This document shows positions 39,770 through 52,439 of a stretch of 64,000 nt of DNA, in pieces. A program made the position numbers and the translations under genes. This DNA comes from Macquaria australasica. Lineage: Eukaryota > Chordata > Actinopteri > Centrarchiformes > Percichthyidae. Position 1 is the first letter of the stretch. Each line of letters starts with the position of its first letter. The notes under the pieces were generated by a model, which was given only the letters and a program-made list of their open reading frames with translations, had not been told where the DNA came from and did no database searches. Location of the stretch: assembly GCA_005408345.1 (NCBI GenBank), contig SEMN01000228.1, forward strand, positions 186,001-250,000, given 5' to 3'.

Positions 39770-42700
39770 GGGTTTGGGTCAAAGAGGGTGAGGCTGTATT
39801 TGTAATGTCATGGTGACGTGATGTGCGCTGATTTGTAGAATCATTTTAGATATATTTCAGTTTTCAAAGATTTAGTGTAGATTCTGGATGAAAATTTGTG
39901 ATTTGGAAACCATTACAATAAATACAAATTATTTTACATACTTTCTGTTTATCCACTTTTGACATTTTACAGTATTTGTGATGAAACTAGGGGAAGGCAA
40001 GTGTATTTGTATATTACATTTCATACACAAATTCAAAGTGCTTCACATAATACATTAAAGCATTTAAAAAAAAGAAAGAAAATGATGTAACCTGTTCATT
40101 TTGATCTTGTTTGATTTGTTTGACATATCTAAAGCATGATAAAGGCCTACTGTTATACATGTCTCCAGAAAATTCAAGAAAACACTCTGCAGTGCTAATC
40201 AAATCACTGATTGGAGACAATAGGATACATGAGATAATACAGGCTGGAATATGTTGATGCAGATTATGGATGCAGCAGGAAGCTCCCTCTTTGTTATGCA
40301 ATCGTTTCACCATCTGCTTCAGGCAAAACCTTCAATCCTCCATCCTGCAAAAGTCTCTTAGATCATCTTAATGTACATTTCAGTGTAATTCCCTGCAGTG
40401 AGAGTGCCCTCCATTTAGCAGAGCAATAATCCAACACCAGCCTCCACGCCTAAAATTAATCACTATACTGCTACTCAGCGTCCTTTTGCCTTAAAGAGAT
40501 ACTCCATACTTCCATAAAGCTGGGATACTTGCAAGAGACAGAACATGCAGCAAAGACTGAAACATCTTGACTTTGTATGGGTCAAGTTCCAAAATTTATG
40601 GATCCTACGATTCCAATGCAACTTGATAGCATCTCTCATTAGAGCCTCTTTGCCTGGTTCATGCCAACGTCTTTCAAACTCCATTTTTTTGCATCAAAAA
40701 GGTTTAGTCATCATCAGGGTTGTTTTATAAGACATAGAAGACATTAAAGAAATTTTTTTACAGTCTAGTAGTACTCCTTATGATGAGGAAAGTGACCTTT
40801 ATGTGTGTAAAATCAACAGAACGCACTTTTACCTAAAACAGGGTTTACATTGTGCCATCCAAATCCACATCTACAAACATCCAGTCTTCCTTATGTAGAA
40901 TTCAGAGCATCAAGACTTGAATTAATCATTTCATCATGTGACACTTTTCAGATTTTGTTCTTTGAAACTGAGTTGACAAAACAATCTCACCACAAGGTCC
41001 ATTTAGTAGCTGCTCTGGTGCTTTCGATCATATCACATGATCTTCATCAGCAGATGGGGTTTACCCAGTTGTCATGGAACTCTGAACACTTCAGGGACTT
41101 CTCCTCCATGTTGGCTTAAATGCTGAGGTTCAGCGTTCATTCTTTGTGTTGGAAACAGCAGTTAAGAAAGAAAAAGTCTCACCACAAAGTCCATGTATTC
41201 ACTGTTCATCTGCTAATGGAAATCTGGGGACATGAAAGCTCGAAAGCTCCAGTATAGCTACTAAATGGACCTTGTGGTGGGATTATTTTCTCAGTCACTA
41301 CAGTTGGTCTCTGCTGTTCATCTTGAGGAAATGAGAATTTACATTAACAAATAAAACAGAGCTGTACAACATTATAGAAATAACATGTGAATTCATTTTC
41401 ACCTTCATTTATAAGACAACCTGTAGTGATGCTCTGACATTTCAGTAAATCTTATGGTGTAAATGTAAATGTATTTAACTAACTTGTTAAAAATGCTCAC
41501 CTCACTCAATATAACGGCTAGCTAACAGTCAAATAAAGTTGATTTGTCCCAGTTTCTTTGTGTCTTTTTTTTAGGACACGTGCAGTGGGAGGGGCTCATT
41601 GTTTGTCATCACTGCTGTGAGGGGGCGTCCATCCAGCCGCTCCTGATGACCCCTAAGCTCTCAGCAGGAGGGCATGAGGGCACAAGGACACATGTGACTG
41701 GCTCCTTGCACACTATTGACGAGTGACTGACCACTCTCATAAGACAGAAAAAAGGGTTAAAATCTGTGCAAGATCTATATGGTATTTTTGCTGCTTTTTA
41801 GGTAGGCTGCCAATGAAAAGAAAACATCAGTCGACATTAGAGAGGCTAATTAGTCGTCTATGATTAGTAAATGAATTGAATGTCATGGAGTAATAAAAAC
41901 TGTGTATGTATATCAGCGTAAACATTTCAAAACTTGAATCCCCTCAGTAACCTAAAGAAACTGAGTTGACCGTGTGTCTACATTTGACTCGTGTGATCAG
42001 ATGTAGCTTCATGCTGGGGGAATATTACACACTGGCATGAAGCTGAGTGACACACGGCAGCGGTGACATCGGCAGTCTGTCTTGAGGTTTTTTCCATCAC
42101 GTCAGAGTTGTCGTGTACAGTGTTCTGTATACGATCAGTGAAACGCCTCATTTGTAATCCCCCATATAACGCAGATCAAAGAATATGCAGGCTGGAGCTG
42201 CCCACTGGCAACGGTGTAATCAGGACTTAAAGTGCATCACTCTTACCAGACTACTGCTGACTCAGTCAGGGAGATCAGGGTCACTGTCAACTCAGAAAGT
42301 GGCCCTGAGAGATTGTGAGATGCTCAGGCAGCAGGCTGGATTTACCTCGGCTGACTGAAACACGTCATTCTAACATGGCAGAACTGAACGTGCTCTGCTT
42401 CTTATCTGACGTGATCCATCAGGCTGTTACTGCTGGTCTGCAAGAGGCCTCCTTCACTCATCAAATACCCATGTTTATACATTTTAAATGACAAAATGTA
42501 CATTTAGACAGTCAATATTGAACTTGTTTACATATATTATTGTGTTTGTACAGTTATTAGGTTGAAAACCTTGATCTCTTAAAGGCAACCAATTCTTGAA
42601 TATGCTGAAAGATTTTGTTTTCATTCAAGTGTTCTGTCTGAAACCACCTCTATAGTTTTACTATAGGAAATACAGTCAAACCCAATCTAAAAAGGAGCTG

Positions 42701-42862
42701 GTCGGACATGTTAGATGATGAAATGAACAAGAGGATCAGCCAAATGATTTTATCCTCAAGAGAGCAGACAGACAGTTTGGTGTCTTTCTGGTACTCCCTA
42801 GTGGACTGTCCTTGTGCTGAAGCGATGCCGAGGAAAACGGTTTGCTCATCTTAGAAAGAACA
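39770..42862. other. Intergenic between pde6g and oxld1
   Basis: No gene is supported. It holds the inverted-repeat element at 40988-41280. A plus-strand frame at 41575-41726 follows an acceptor-like pyrimidine tract (TTTTTTTAG) but has no partner exon or known motif. Confidence 0.55.
40988..41280. repeat. Inverted-repeat (foldback-type) element, copy 3
   Basis: The left arm CCACAAGGTCCATTTAGTAG and following CTGCTCTGGTGCTTTCGA pair with the right arm TCGAAAGCTCCAGTATAGCT and ACTAAATGGACCTTGTGGTG. A second inner CACCACAAAGTCC near 41182 shows a nested half copy. It shares CAGTTGTCATGGA with copies at 11.8 and 13.2 kb. Confidence 0.7.
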
Positions 42863-44173
42863 TTTATTTAACAAACAACCCTTAAACATAAATTTCAAAT
42901 ACAACATTTAAATACTCTTAAATATAATGAAGCAAATGATCAGTAAACACGTAAAAAAAATACTTCAAATAAACTGATAATTAAAACAAATGTGCTTTAT
43001 GACTAAAGGAACATGACAAAGAATCAATGAACTACACAGGCTACTACATCAAACAGTAAAACATGAAGAAAATAAAAGTAAAAATAAACCAAATGGATTT
43101 CCTCATGAGGCCCAAAGACATTACCTGACATGTTCATTTTCTTTCAGTAACAACTGAAATATCTGCAATCACTTTCAGAAACCCACCACTTCAAGCACCA
43201 TACGAACTAAAGCAAAGACTAATGTGACAACAGGGTTAGGCTTGTTGGTTACATTTCAAGTTGAAACTTAAAGAATAATTCCAGTTTCAAACAACCTAGA
43301 TCTGATTTCTCTAATGTTTGGCACTATTCCCATCAGTAATGATCCCGCTGTACTCACAAAGTTAAATACTGAGATATGAGAACACCAGACATCACTAGAA
43401 AGAAGTCTGACGGGTCAAGAAACAGGAGCAGTAAGACGATCAAACCCCCAGGTCAGCCAAACTTGTTTGGAAGAGAAATAGGGGACTTGCCATTCTCAGC
43501 GTGCAGGTTGCTAGCTCAGAGGTGTTGTTGTTTCATGCAGCGACGGGGAATTTGAAAACAGTAACACGCTTATACCCACGGCCTACTTCCTGTGAGTCAG
43601 ACTAGTTTGTTTACAACCTGTCTGATTGTCTCGCTACTCATGTTTCATGCCCTGTGTGACTTTGCCATAAAGAGTCGGTCTTTATAAAGAGTCGGTCTAG
43701 ACCTGCTCTGTATGAAAAGTGCCCTGAGATAACTTGTTATGATTTAACGCTACATAGATAGAATTGAACTGAACTGAATATAGCGATGTCTCCATGTTCT
43801 AAGCAATTATTTTGGTGAGTACAAAGTTATCATAACTGATAGAAATGATGGACAAAGCTACCATAATAACATCCAAACTGGAATTATCCTTTAACCGTTT
43901 TATCATTAGCTACAGTTGAATGTTTTGTCTATCAGGCAGGACAGGTGGACTCCTAAAGTCAACCTTTACTTTTCACATGCAGACCTGGTAGTTCTCTGTT
44001 ATGTTCTGCAGACATGAACTGTGTGACCCACAGAAGGAGAAAGTGAAAATGTGGAGGTAAAATCGATGACTGGAGTGTGTTATAAAGTGCTTACACTCAG
44101 TCAGTGAAAAGGCTCTTACTAAGAACGCTCATAACACTTATTCCATGTCAACACTGTGCAGTAAATACAACAG
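42863..44173 (-). other. oxld1 downstream region, possible 3' UTR
   Basis: The first clear minus-strand AATAAA that I see below the stop is at 42863-42868, which would give a 1.3-kb 3' UTR containing a retroelement tail. An earlier variant signal is possible. Nothing else is seen. Confidence 0.4.
43722..43780 (+). repeat. Retroelement 3' tail with GAATT-like repeats, copy 2
   Basis: GTGCCCTGAGATAACTTGTT and ATGATTTAACGCTACATAGA lead into GAACTGAACTGAA. It is a diverged version of 38567-38632, probably inside the oxld1 3' UTR or just beyond it. Confidence 0.65.
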
Positions 44174-45444
44174 TCACGTCTTTTTCAAGAGTCTGATCTC
44201 CATCTTTAGGTAGGTTTTAAGGTTCTCGTCGAGGACGTTCTCCTCAATAGCGGCGAGCGCCCTGTCGCCTCCGTCGTGGTAGTACGCCAACAGCTGCTCT
44301 GCATGTTCGATCCACACACAGTTATGACAGCCACTCATGCAGCAGTGGGTGGGAGCAGGCGGTGGGCCCTGGTCAGGAGACCAGCCAGAGGTACTGTGGC
44401 TAGGTTCTGGTTCAGTGCACTGAGAGGAGTCAGTTAGTGTGGGAGGAGCAGGTGAATGTGGTCCAGTAGAGAGGCAGCGAACAGTGCCACTGTGTTGACC
44501 TCCGGTCCACGACTGCAGAAGGTAATGATAGATCGGATGTCTCAGGTTTAGCAGGGAAAAGATGCACAGCTGAAAACAGCAGAATATATGTTATGTGATT
44601 AATCTTAAACTTTGAAAACATCTTGCTTCCCTAATTTTGTATTCTTCTGCTCTAACCTTTTAATTTTTTTAAAGTATTTTCTTTTATGGATGGCCGTTAC
44701 AGAGGACAGCAAACTACTATGCGGTGCAGCTGGTTCTCTGCGCATATGTTAATAAAGTTTGAATCTTGAACCTAAAGTTGATGTATTTTTAGTTGGATCT
44801 GAAATGAAGGAAATCATCAAATGTGTAAAGCGAAAGAGACAAGGACGCTCACAGAGCTGCGAAATCATTAGTTGAATTTTTATTTATGCTCTGGTGAAAC
44901 CCACTGGGGGAAGACTGAAGACTGTTTGAATTGTCACAGCAGGAAAATCACAGCTGTATTGTATGGCTTTATTCCATTTAGGTGTCCATATCATGGAACG
45001 CAGCCATTACTATCATTACTATCATTATTATCATTCTTATCATTCGCAACACCTGAGTTTCACTAGTCAAAATACAGATAAATCCATTACACAGACTGTG
45101 CCTGTCTCGTGGCTACACATCATTTAGCGAGTGACACTTGCACTGGTGTCCGACTTCACAACACACCGACACAAGGCGGAGCAGGAAAACACAGAGTCAC
45201 CTGAAAGCTCCAGGTGTTCAGCGTCAGGTGAACGGCTTCATGTGCCGTCGCCGTCTTACAAATTGAACACTTTGAAGAAACAACACGGCGAGTCCTCTGA
45301 AAACGTTCCCACCAGGTGTGAACAAGGGAAAGGTGAGCTCACAGTCGACCTGTCGCGGGTGCTAGGATCGGGACTAACAGGTCAGCTACCAACCTTCCGG
45401 AAACACAGCGACGACCTCAGCGCGTTCACACCCAAACACAGCAT
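44174..45444 (-). CDS. oxld1: Oxidoreductase-like domain-containing protein 1 (148 aa, 2 coding exons)
   Basis: Coding exons 45394-45444 (17 codons) and 44174-44569 (131 codons plus stop) join in phase 0. The C-terminal third carries the oxidoreductase-like domain: THCCMSGCHNCVW, with the conserved CC-x3-C-x2-C cysteines, then EHAEQLLAYYHDGGDRAL and ENLKTYLKMEIRL, matching human OXLD1 closely. Length (148 versus 147) and the two-exon layout also agree. The middle (about residues 40-85) is Pro/Ser/Thr-rich and poorly conserved. The short first exon (MLCLGVNALRSSLCFRK) is basic, with no acid, as expected of a mitochondrial presequence; this is inferred. The exon 1 donor AAG|GTTGGT is the weakest part of the model. 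The biochemical role of the family is not established. Confidence 0.9.
44570..45393 (-). other. oxld1 intron
   Basis: The acceptor TCTGCTGTTTTCAG at 44570 is strong. The intron includes a degenerate ATC/ATT microsatellite near 45004-45047. A 117-codon plus-strand open frame (45131-45484) overlaps exon 1 on the opposite strand and shows no family match, so it is treated as chance. Confidence 0.7.
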
Positions 45445-45611
45445 CGTCGGAGAAAACACGAAGCGCGGTTATGTGTCTTTATAATCCGTTTTCTTTGAAA
45501 CGTAGAGTTCCTACAGGTGTACCCACGGATTTACCTGCCGGACTAGCTAGTTGCGTCACTTCGTATTTTCCTGAACTATGACCTTTGTGTGTGGTTGTAA
45601 ACAAAAACTTT

Positions 45612-45672
45612 GATTGGCCGACAGAAAAAAACTGTGACCAATCAAATAGCACGCTCCTAAATTTAAACCAAT
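45612..45672. promoter_or_regulatory. CCAAT-box cluster upstream of oxld1
   Basis: Three CCAAT pentamers lie within 60 bases: ATTGG at 45613-45617, CCAAT at 45638-45642 and CCAAT at 45668-45672, the last two on the plus strand. This is the pattern of an NF-Y promoter, 170-230 bases above the oxld1 ATG. A divergent gene, as in mammals (CCDC137), is not found on the plus side. Confidence 0.5.
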
Positions 45673-46335
45673 GGAAAGCGTAGAATAGTTTCTGGGCGGC
45701 TCCTAAAAGACGGGTTGCATTTCCAATATCTGTCCAGCAGGTGTCGGTATTTCATCTGTATGTCCTTTGTAAAGATGCAGTAAAGGAGCAGTAATCTTAC
45801 AATAAAGCTCATACAAATACCACATCAAGTTATTTATCTATGCATATCTTTATGAATATTATAATACATTTAATTTACTTTTAATGAAGAATATATTATT
45901 TGATTGTGAGTTTTTGTTAGGAGTCAGAAGAAGTCACTGCAACTTAGGTTCATGTTTATTTTGTATTGTTGCCATGTACCACTGAACAGGCCTAGCTAAT
46001 TGCACTGGACTATACTGTTTGCAGTTGAGAGACTGCATGTGCCTAGTCAGGGCCATGTCATCAGTTGCAGAGACCGAACAACACGATTTCTATTCAGCTG
46101 TACAGATCAAAACACAATGATGAGGGCCTATTCGTTGTGTGTTTATAATTTTCTTTAAAATCTCTTTTCTCTGTGTCAAAAAGCCTATGTTACCCATTTC
46201 ATCCCCACTTTTTTTTTCTTCCATTGAAACAAAAGCAGCAGTAAAGAGAAGATTCTCCATTTAATGTCACTTGTCATTTGTCATGTTTGCGCCTTGTCTG
46301 TTGGTGATGCCATAAGAGGAGTCAAGATCAGAGGT

Positions 46336-46886
46336 ACTGTAGAGGCCAGAGCGTGGACCTGAGTCACATGACTTGGACTCAGGTCAGACTCAAGCCACGA
46401 ATCTGATGACTTGACAAAATCCCCAAATACTTGCATCTTGGCTTTGACTTGAACACCAGTGACTCACGACTTCACTTGGACTTTAGCCATGCCAATTCAA
46501 ATGACATCATATCCTGTCATAGCCCAAAAATAAAAAAATATGTTATAAAAAAAAGTGTTACAGCAAATTAAGTCTCTATTGTCTTGCAGCAGCCAATCAC
46601 GCTGCACAAGCAAGAGGTAAATGTGCGTGGTCAATTAAAAGCAGATGCATCGTGCAAAACATTCTGCTTGGAAATTACACGAGTCATGACTTTACAGTAA
46701 TTGTTTTCTCAGGAATAACAAACCCAGGCACACCCAATCAGTTTGCTTTTAAATGTTCTAAAGTCTGTTTGATTATAGACTTGAATGTAGAATATAGGCT
46801 TGGGACTTGTTGTTCTTGACTCAGGACTTCATAGCCAAGACTTACTTGTGATTTGCAAAACAATGACTTGGTCCCACCTCTGGTAG
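46336..46886. repeat. Teleost repeat of ACTTGGACT/GACTTG phrases
   Basis: CCTGAGTCACATGACTTGGA at one end and CAATGACTTGGTCCCACCTC at the other enclose many GACTTG and ACTTGGACT variants. This element is widespread in fish, with an end CAGAGGTGGGACCAAGTCAT on the opposite strand. It has no coding capacity. Confidence 0.7.
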
Positions 46887-47790
46887 AGGAAACTTATATG
46901 TTTCCCAAACACCTGTACTAAAGCTGGAGTCATATTTACAGACGATCACATAACGTAATCAGAAACCATCATTAAAGGCTCAAAAATGTTTTCTCCTTGA
47001 GGTACTTTCACTGACCTATTTTGTGAATGCCTCACTGCATTGAAAGAGCATTACATAGAAAAGCAGATTTGGTGAAACAGCTCCTTTATGCTCATGAGTG
47101 AAAGTAAACCCTCTTTTGATGCAGTCTTTCTTTGTGTGACTGCGGTTCAACGATTCCATACCATACCCTGCCAATATCTTAACTAATGTGACCCATTCAC
47201 TGATGTGTGAGGAGATGTGTGTGTTTAGTATATGGAAGAGAAGGAGTGTGAGTCTTATGTCCCCACAGACCTCAGTGTTTGCAAGCCACATCCATGGTAA
47301 CGTGGTGTGGAAACACAGCAGCTGCTCGGTCTGGCATGAGATACCAGGTGTGTGGTGGGGCATGTTATCTCGCCAGAGGCCCACAATGTGACTTTATCCC
47401 AAAGAGAGGTTCTCAGTCGCAGTCACGCTTCACAGAAACGCAGACGTTTATTCAAACACATAAAGCCGACCACACTTAAAAGGTTGCTAATATCATCCTG
47501 AAAGAATAGATGGATAGCAAATGATCTATGAAGAGTAACAAATAGACTACAGAAGGTAGCTATGTACACAGACAGTAGAATGACCACAGACATGAGTTTT
47601 AATAGCCTCAATGATTCAGTCTTAACCTTTTGATAATGGTTTTATGATTATCACAATAGATTCCATTCTACAGAAGTTGTTGTCATGAGGTGCGCCTGAT
47701 GGTTCATATTTCACCAGAAATGCAGGAAGGGTGACATCATAATGTGGATATAATAAAGATGTAGGGGTGGATCAGTCTTGTCAAATTTAA

Positions 47791-48389
47791 AGCTGCAGTA
47801 GGCAATATTATTTCATTATAATTTTGGTTGAAATAACTCATTTTGACCATTGCGTGTCACTAACAATATCTAATTAAAGGGTTCCTTTAAAAAAAATGTG
47901 TGTCTGTGAGCATCCGTGCCTTTGTATTTAGCTTTTTTTAAAACTGGACCCGGTCTGAATGAAACAACCAATCAGGGTTAGCTGACACATAACTAGCCAG
48001 TCACAGCGACTCTGTACAAACATTTGGTGAAATTGATGTGAAGCGATCAGCTAGAGAGACGACATGTCGCTCTGTTGGAGTTATTGGAAGTACAGAAACA
48101 CAGTTGTACAGTGGTGTTACAGAGTGGAGCTTCTTCCCTCACAGAGGATCAGTTTCAGACCTCTGAGTCAGACATAACTAGCTGAGTAGAACAGGCTAAG
48201 TGTGTGGATGGACAGATTTGTGTAAAACCCAATAAATGAAGTGAAAGCTGCTAAAATGCTCCGTGGAGCTGAGGGGATCTGCAGAATCAGGTAGTAATTC
48301 TTTGTTGGTTTGTACAGGCGACCCCTTTTATGTACATGCACATAGTCATTTGATCCATTGTTAATATGAAAATATTGATATGTGCAGCT
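47791..48389. mobile_element. TTAA-flanked inverted-terminal element, 599 bp
   Basis: The left edge AGCTGCAGTAGGCAATATTA and the inverse right edge AGCTGCACATATCAATATTT begin alike and are each bordered by TTAA. That is the target site of piggyBac-type elements. The palindromic edge leaves the exact border uncertain. The same TGCAGCTTTAA edge recurs near 5397 and 52690. Confidence 0.5.
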
Positions 48390-48394
48390 TTAAC

Positions 48395-48505
48395 TAACAT
48401 TTCCAATACAAGATTTTTACTTATAATGGAGTATTTTTACACTGTGGTATTACTACTTTCACTCATTCTAAGTAAAGGATTCGAATACTTCCTCTACCAC
48501 TGACT
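48395..48505. repeat. Reverse copy of the ACTTAAGTAAAAGTA repeat
   Basis: Read on the minus strand this has GAAGTATTCGAATCCTTTAC and AGTAATACCACAGTGTAAAA, matching the start of the element at 16108-16803. Confidence 0.6.
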
Positions 48506-49366
48506 GCACATATTGAGGTACACTACAGGGACTGACACTACCACGATCACAGGCGACAATATGACATAATACAATGGTTATTTTTCACATCATATCAGAA
48601 AGAGGTTGCATTCATTTACACTGAGATTGAATGTAGGTCACGCTTAAGATGATCAGTGTTTGGTATCAGCTTGTGTAGCTCAGCTCAGAGAATCTCTTAA
48701 GTATGTCAGGTATGTGAGCACTGAGGAGCACTGAGGGGTCCGTTTTCTCCAAGACTGCAACTAGACTTTCCTCACAAACAGCCCCCCCCCCCCGCTGGAT
48801 TAAGTTTCTCTCAACACCTTTTCCTTTGGAAATCCTGGAGCCCTGCTTTGCCTCCGGCAGACATTTCCTGAGGGGCCCTTTGCTCGCAGATTGAGGGAAT
48901 GATAGATTAAGTCAGGCACATGACAAATACTTAAAGAAAATAAGCTCAAGGGAAGGAGAGTATTTTTGATACAGTTTGATACTTTTAGAGCATTTCACAT
49001 GACCCAGTGGTTCCCAAAGTACGGCCTGAGGACTCCCTTGGGTTCTGAGGGAATTCCTGGAGGCCTTGTCTAGATGAGTTCAGCATATCAGCATTATTCT
49101 ACTATGTGGTAGTTTGCACAAAGATAATATTGTATGTATGAAGATGCCAATTCTAACAGCTTTATAGTATATGCTGTGTACAGTTTTGTAGCATTGCATG
49201 AAGTCATAAATAAAGGTACACTACCTCATTTTACTGCTCCAAAATCCCAAATTTTTGCTGTTGGCGTTTTCAAACTCAGCTCAGTTCTCAGTTAAATTTC
49301 ACATTAACAGCAGGAGGGTGATTTTTTGCCAAGCTAGAGGTGGAGGCGTGACCAGTGGTCAGTCCA

Positions 49367-49806
49367 CCACTTTGGTCCAGACTGAAATATCTCAACAACT
49401 ACTGGATGGATTTAGTACAGACATTAATGTTGCCTAGACAACAAAACCTGCTGACTTTGGTGATCCCCTGACTTCTCATCCAGCACTATCATGAGGTTCA
49501 CATTTGTGGTTGTGACTGTTCCCCTCAGGATGGATTGTAATCTCTTTGGTGATCCTCTGACATTTCCTCTAGCGCCACCATCAGGTCAAAGTCTTAACTT
49601 CTCCAACACTTTGGTTTATATGCCAAATACCTGCAAAACTAATGACATTCCCATCAGCCTCAGCTGCTTTTTTTGTGTTTAATGCCAAGTAGCAAATGTT
49701 AGCATGTAACACGCTAAATTAAGAAGGTAAACATGGTAAAAATTAACTGCTAAACATCAACATATCTATATTGTCATTGTCAGCATGTTGACGTTAACAT
49801 TTTATA
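49367..49806 (+). repeat. Abundant teleost repeat (CTCAACAACTACTGGATGGA type)
   Basis: It runs through GAAATATCTCAACAACTACT, CTTTGGTGATCCCCTGACTT, CTAGCGCCACCATCAGGTCA, CAAATACCTGCAAAACTAAT and ends in GCATGTTGACGTTAACATTT. I recognise this string as a high-copy percomorph repeat. The plus-strand open frame across it is not a gene. Confidence 0.75.
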
Positions 49807-52439
49807 CCTCCATACAGTCATGGAGACTGTTTGTTCTATAGCAAAAAAAGTCAGAAAAACAAACCTTCATAGATGAATTATAATGCAGAAATGTTTTGAG
49901 GGATTCTTGATGATGATGAAAAAGACAAGCAACACACAGCTGCAGCTCTGGCTGCAGGCGTTCTGCATGAGAGGGATTAGCTTCATCACTTATAATCCCG
50001 GTGCACAAAAGGCCTGGCAGTGTTTCTAACAACTTGTTGCACATTCTACAACACTGTGCTGTCCGACTGTATGTGAGAAAGTTTTTCCAGGAATGCAACC
50101 CAAACAAAGATTAAAAAGAAAAGGTATTTTAGAAATGCATCCATGTAAAACAACAGTGGCATGGGCTAATATTCTAATCTGTAGTTTATGACTTCAAATC
50201 ACATGGAAAATATGATATCTCTCTCCTGGAAGGTTCAGCACAGGGTTGTGCAGAGTTTAGGTTATCAGGGCTCATGTAATGTACCTCTGATAGAGTAGTG
50301 GTCCCTCTGAAAAAGTATTTTCTAGCTGCAGCTGTGTTAACAGTCTGGGCAAACAGCTTCCCTCGAGTCCTTCAAAACAGGGGAAAATGGCAACAGGGTT
50401 TTTCTATTTCACTGCACCCATTTTATATTCTGAAATGCACCAACAATGGTGTCTCTGATAACTGAGCATCTTTTGTGGATCTGCAAGGATGAGCTCAAAA
50501 TCTGACAGCCTGTGTTAAAAAGGTAGCAGGGAGGTGTTTTGGTGCTCAGGTGTCCTTCCTCAAGGTCCTCCTGGCCGACTCACAGCACCAGCTTTGTCCA
50601 GAGCGCACAAAGACCACACTGTTCATCTACCCGGAGTGGACGGCAGCCGTGCCGCTGCCCCAAACTGACAAGTCAATGACACACCTCAAATGGTAACTTG
50701 TCAGAATTGGCAGAAACGTGTTTGTGTGTGTGACAGGAGGCTGAAACAGGAGGCTGGATGGAGTTTACTAAGAAAACAAAGAAAAGTCAAAATAAAATTA
50801 AAATTAATTTTTGCTCAGAAAACAATATATATATGTGGTGTTTGTTGCCAAAAAACAGGACATTTAAGTTGTATGTGCATGTCTGCAGTGATGGGCCTTT
50901 TTCACTGAGGACGTTTTGACATGTCACAGTAGGAAAGCACAGGTGTAGATAATTAAATGAATGATGTTTCAGGGTTGTGGTATTGTGCATGCTGGCTCAC
51001 TGTCATCACAGGGCCATCGTTAACGTCATTAGTAACACCTGTACTTTTTCTTTTTTACATTTTTGGTACTGCTGACGAGCTCTGTAAATTTATTGTGTGG
51101 GCAGGTACTGGAAATAGTTTATATCCCTTCACCTCCAACAGTAGTAACAGTTGTTTCCGCAAATATGTCCCAAAAATGTTTTTATCCTCTTTTGAAAAAT
51201 GTAAAACTATACACAATAGCTGTAGTAACATTATAGTTTATATTTCTCACATAAAAAGGGAGGAGAAAGTTGGTAAAGATTGCACTGCTGAAAAAAGTAG
51301 ATTACATTTGTTTATACTGTGAATAAACTGAATTCACGCCACATAAAACTATTACAGTGTATAAAGTTTATCACAGTGTAGTTCTCACAGTCTTGTGACC
51401 TTCATAATACAACGGAGGCTTTTCCCTCAGAGGATGTGCCAGTAACGAGGCAAACAAGGGAGAGTCATCAGCGGAAGAGTCTAATTAAGCACAAACGAGC
51501 AGGGATAGTGTAGCTATCGCGGCTACATATATAGGCTCTTTGGTTATGTCGCCTCAATGCATAACTGTAAGTCCAGCTTTAGAGAAAATCCTGTTGCATT
51601 ATTTTGTAGGTAAACGTAACTTAACATTAACGTATGACTCATCCATGTACCTAATTTAGCTTGGATATGACAATTTAGGCTCTGCTGACTCGTCTAATCT
51701 TCTGACCAAACTGTTCAGTGAATCAGCCGTGTGTTTCCCCCGGTGTACAGTTCAGGTCAAGCTGCTGGTAAACCATTCTTCTGCTGGCAAGGTCACATGA
51801 AGGTGTGTGATGGTTGAGTAACTGCAAATGAAGGAGCTTGAATGCATAGCGTGTTTCTGTTATGTGAGTAAAGGTGCACTGACCAATCGGCGGCCCCGGA
51901 TATTAACACCTCAGTCACTGAACACCTACACTGCTCAAACCGTTGGCACCGTTCAGTAGCTCTGTATAGTAGCAGCAGGATGTAAAGCTGTTAATGAGTA
52001 ACAGACTCAGTTTATTGTCTGGAATCATAAAATAGTTTTTTACATAAATGTGCATCATAAGATGGGCAAAGAGAACCAGGGCTGTAAATGTGTAGCCTGA
52101 CTCTTGATGTGAGCTCATCGTTGGCTGCAGTTAGTGGAGCCATTGGAGCGAGAGGCATGCAGGATTTGGATGGGAGGGAGGGGGGCTGCTAACTGTGAGG
52201 GAGGTGGGTGTTATTTTGGAGAGACAGAGGTGCTTTGACTCGGGCTGGGAAGTGCCAGAGCTCTGGGCTCAGGTTTGGCTGCCAACTATGCTGGGCTGAG
52301 TTTATCAGTCAGTGCTGTACTGGGGTAAACAAAAGGCAAAGCCAAATGCAGTCATGGAAAATAACAAGGTGCATTTATCTCAAGTGCTTTACTTCAGTCC
52401 ACGTTTTGAGGTAGCTGTACTTTATCTGAGTACTTCCAG

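Noticed and set aside
41544..41726. Possible terminal exon after a TTTTTTTAG acceptor
   Set aside because: No upstream exon, no known domain, and no polyadenylation context that would make it convincing.
45131..45484. 117-codon plus-strand open frame opposite oxld1 exon 1
   Set aside because: No recognisable motif, no splice context, and it overlaps a homology-supported exon on the other strand.
49491..49682. Plus-strand open frame in the 49-kb repeat
   Set aside because: It lies wholly within a high-copy percomorph repeat.
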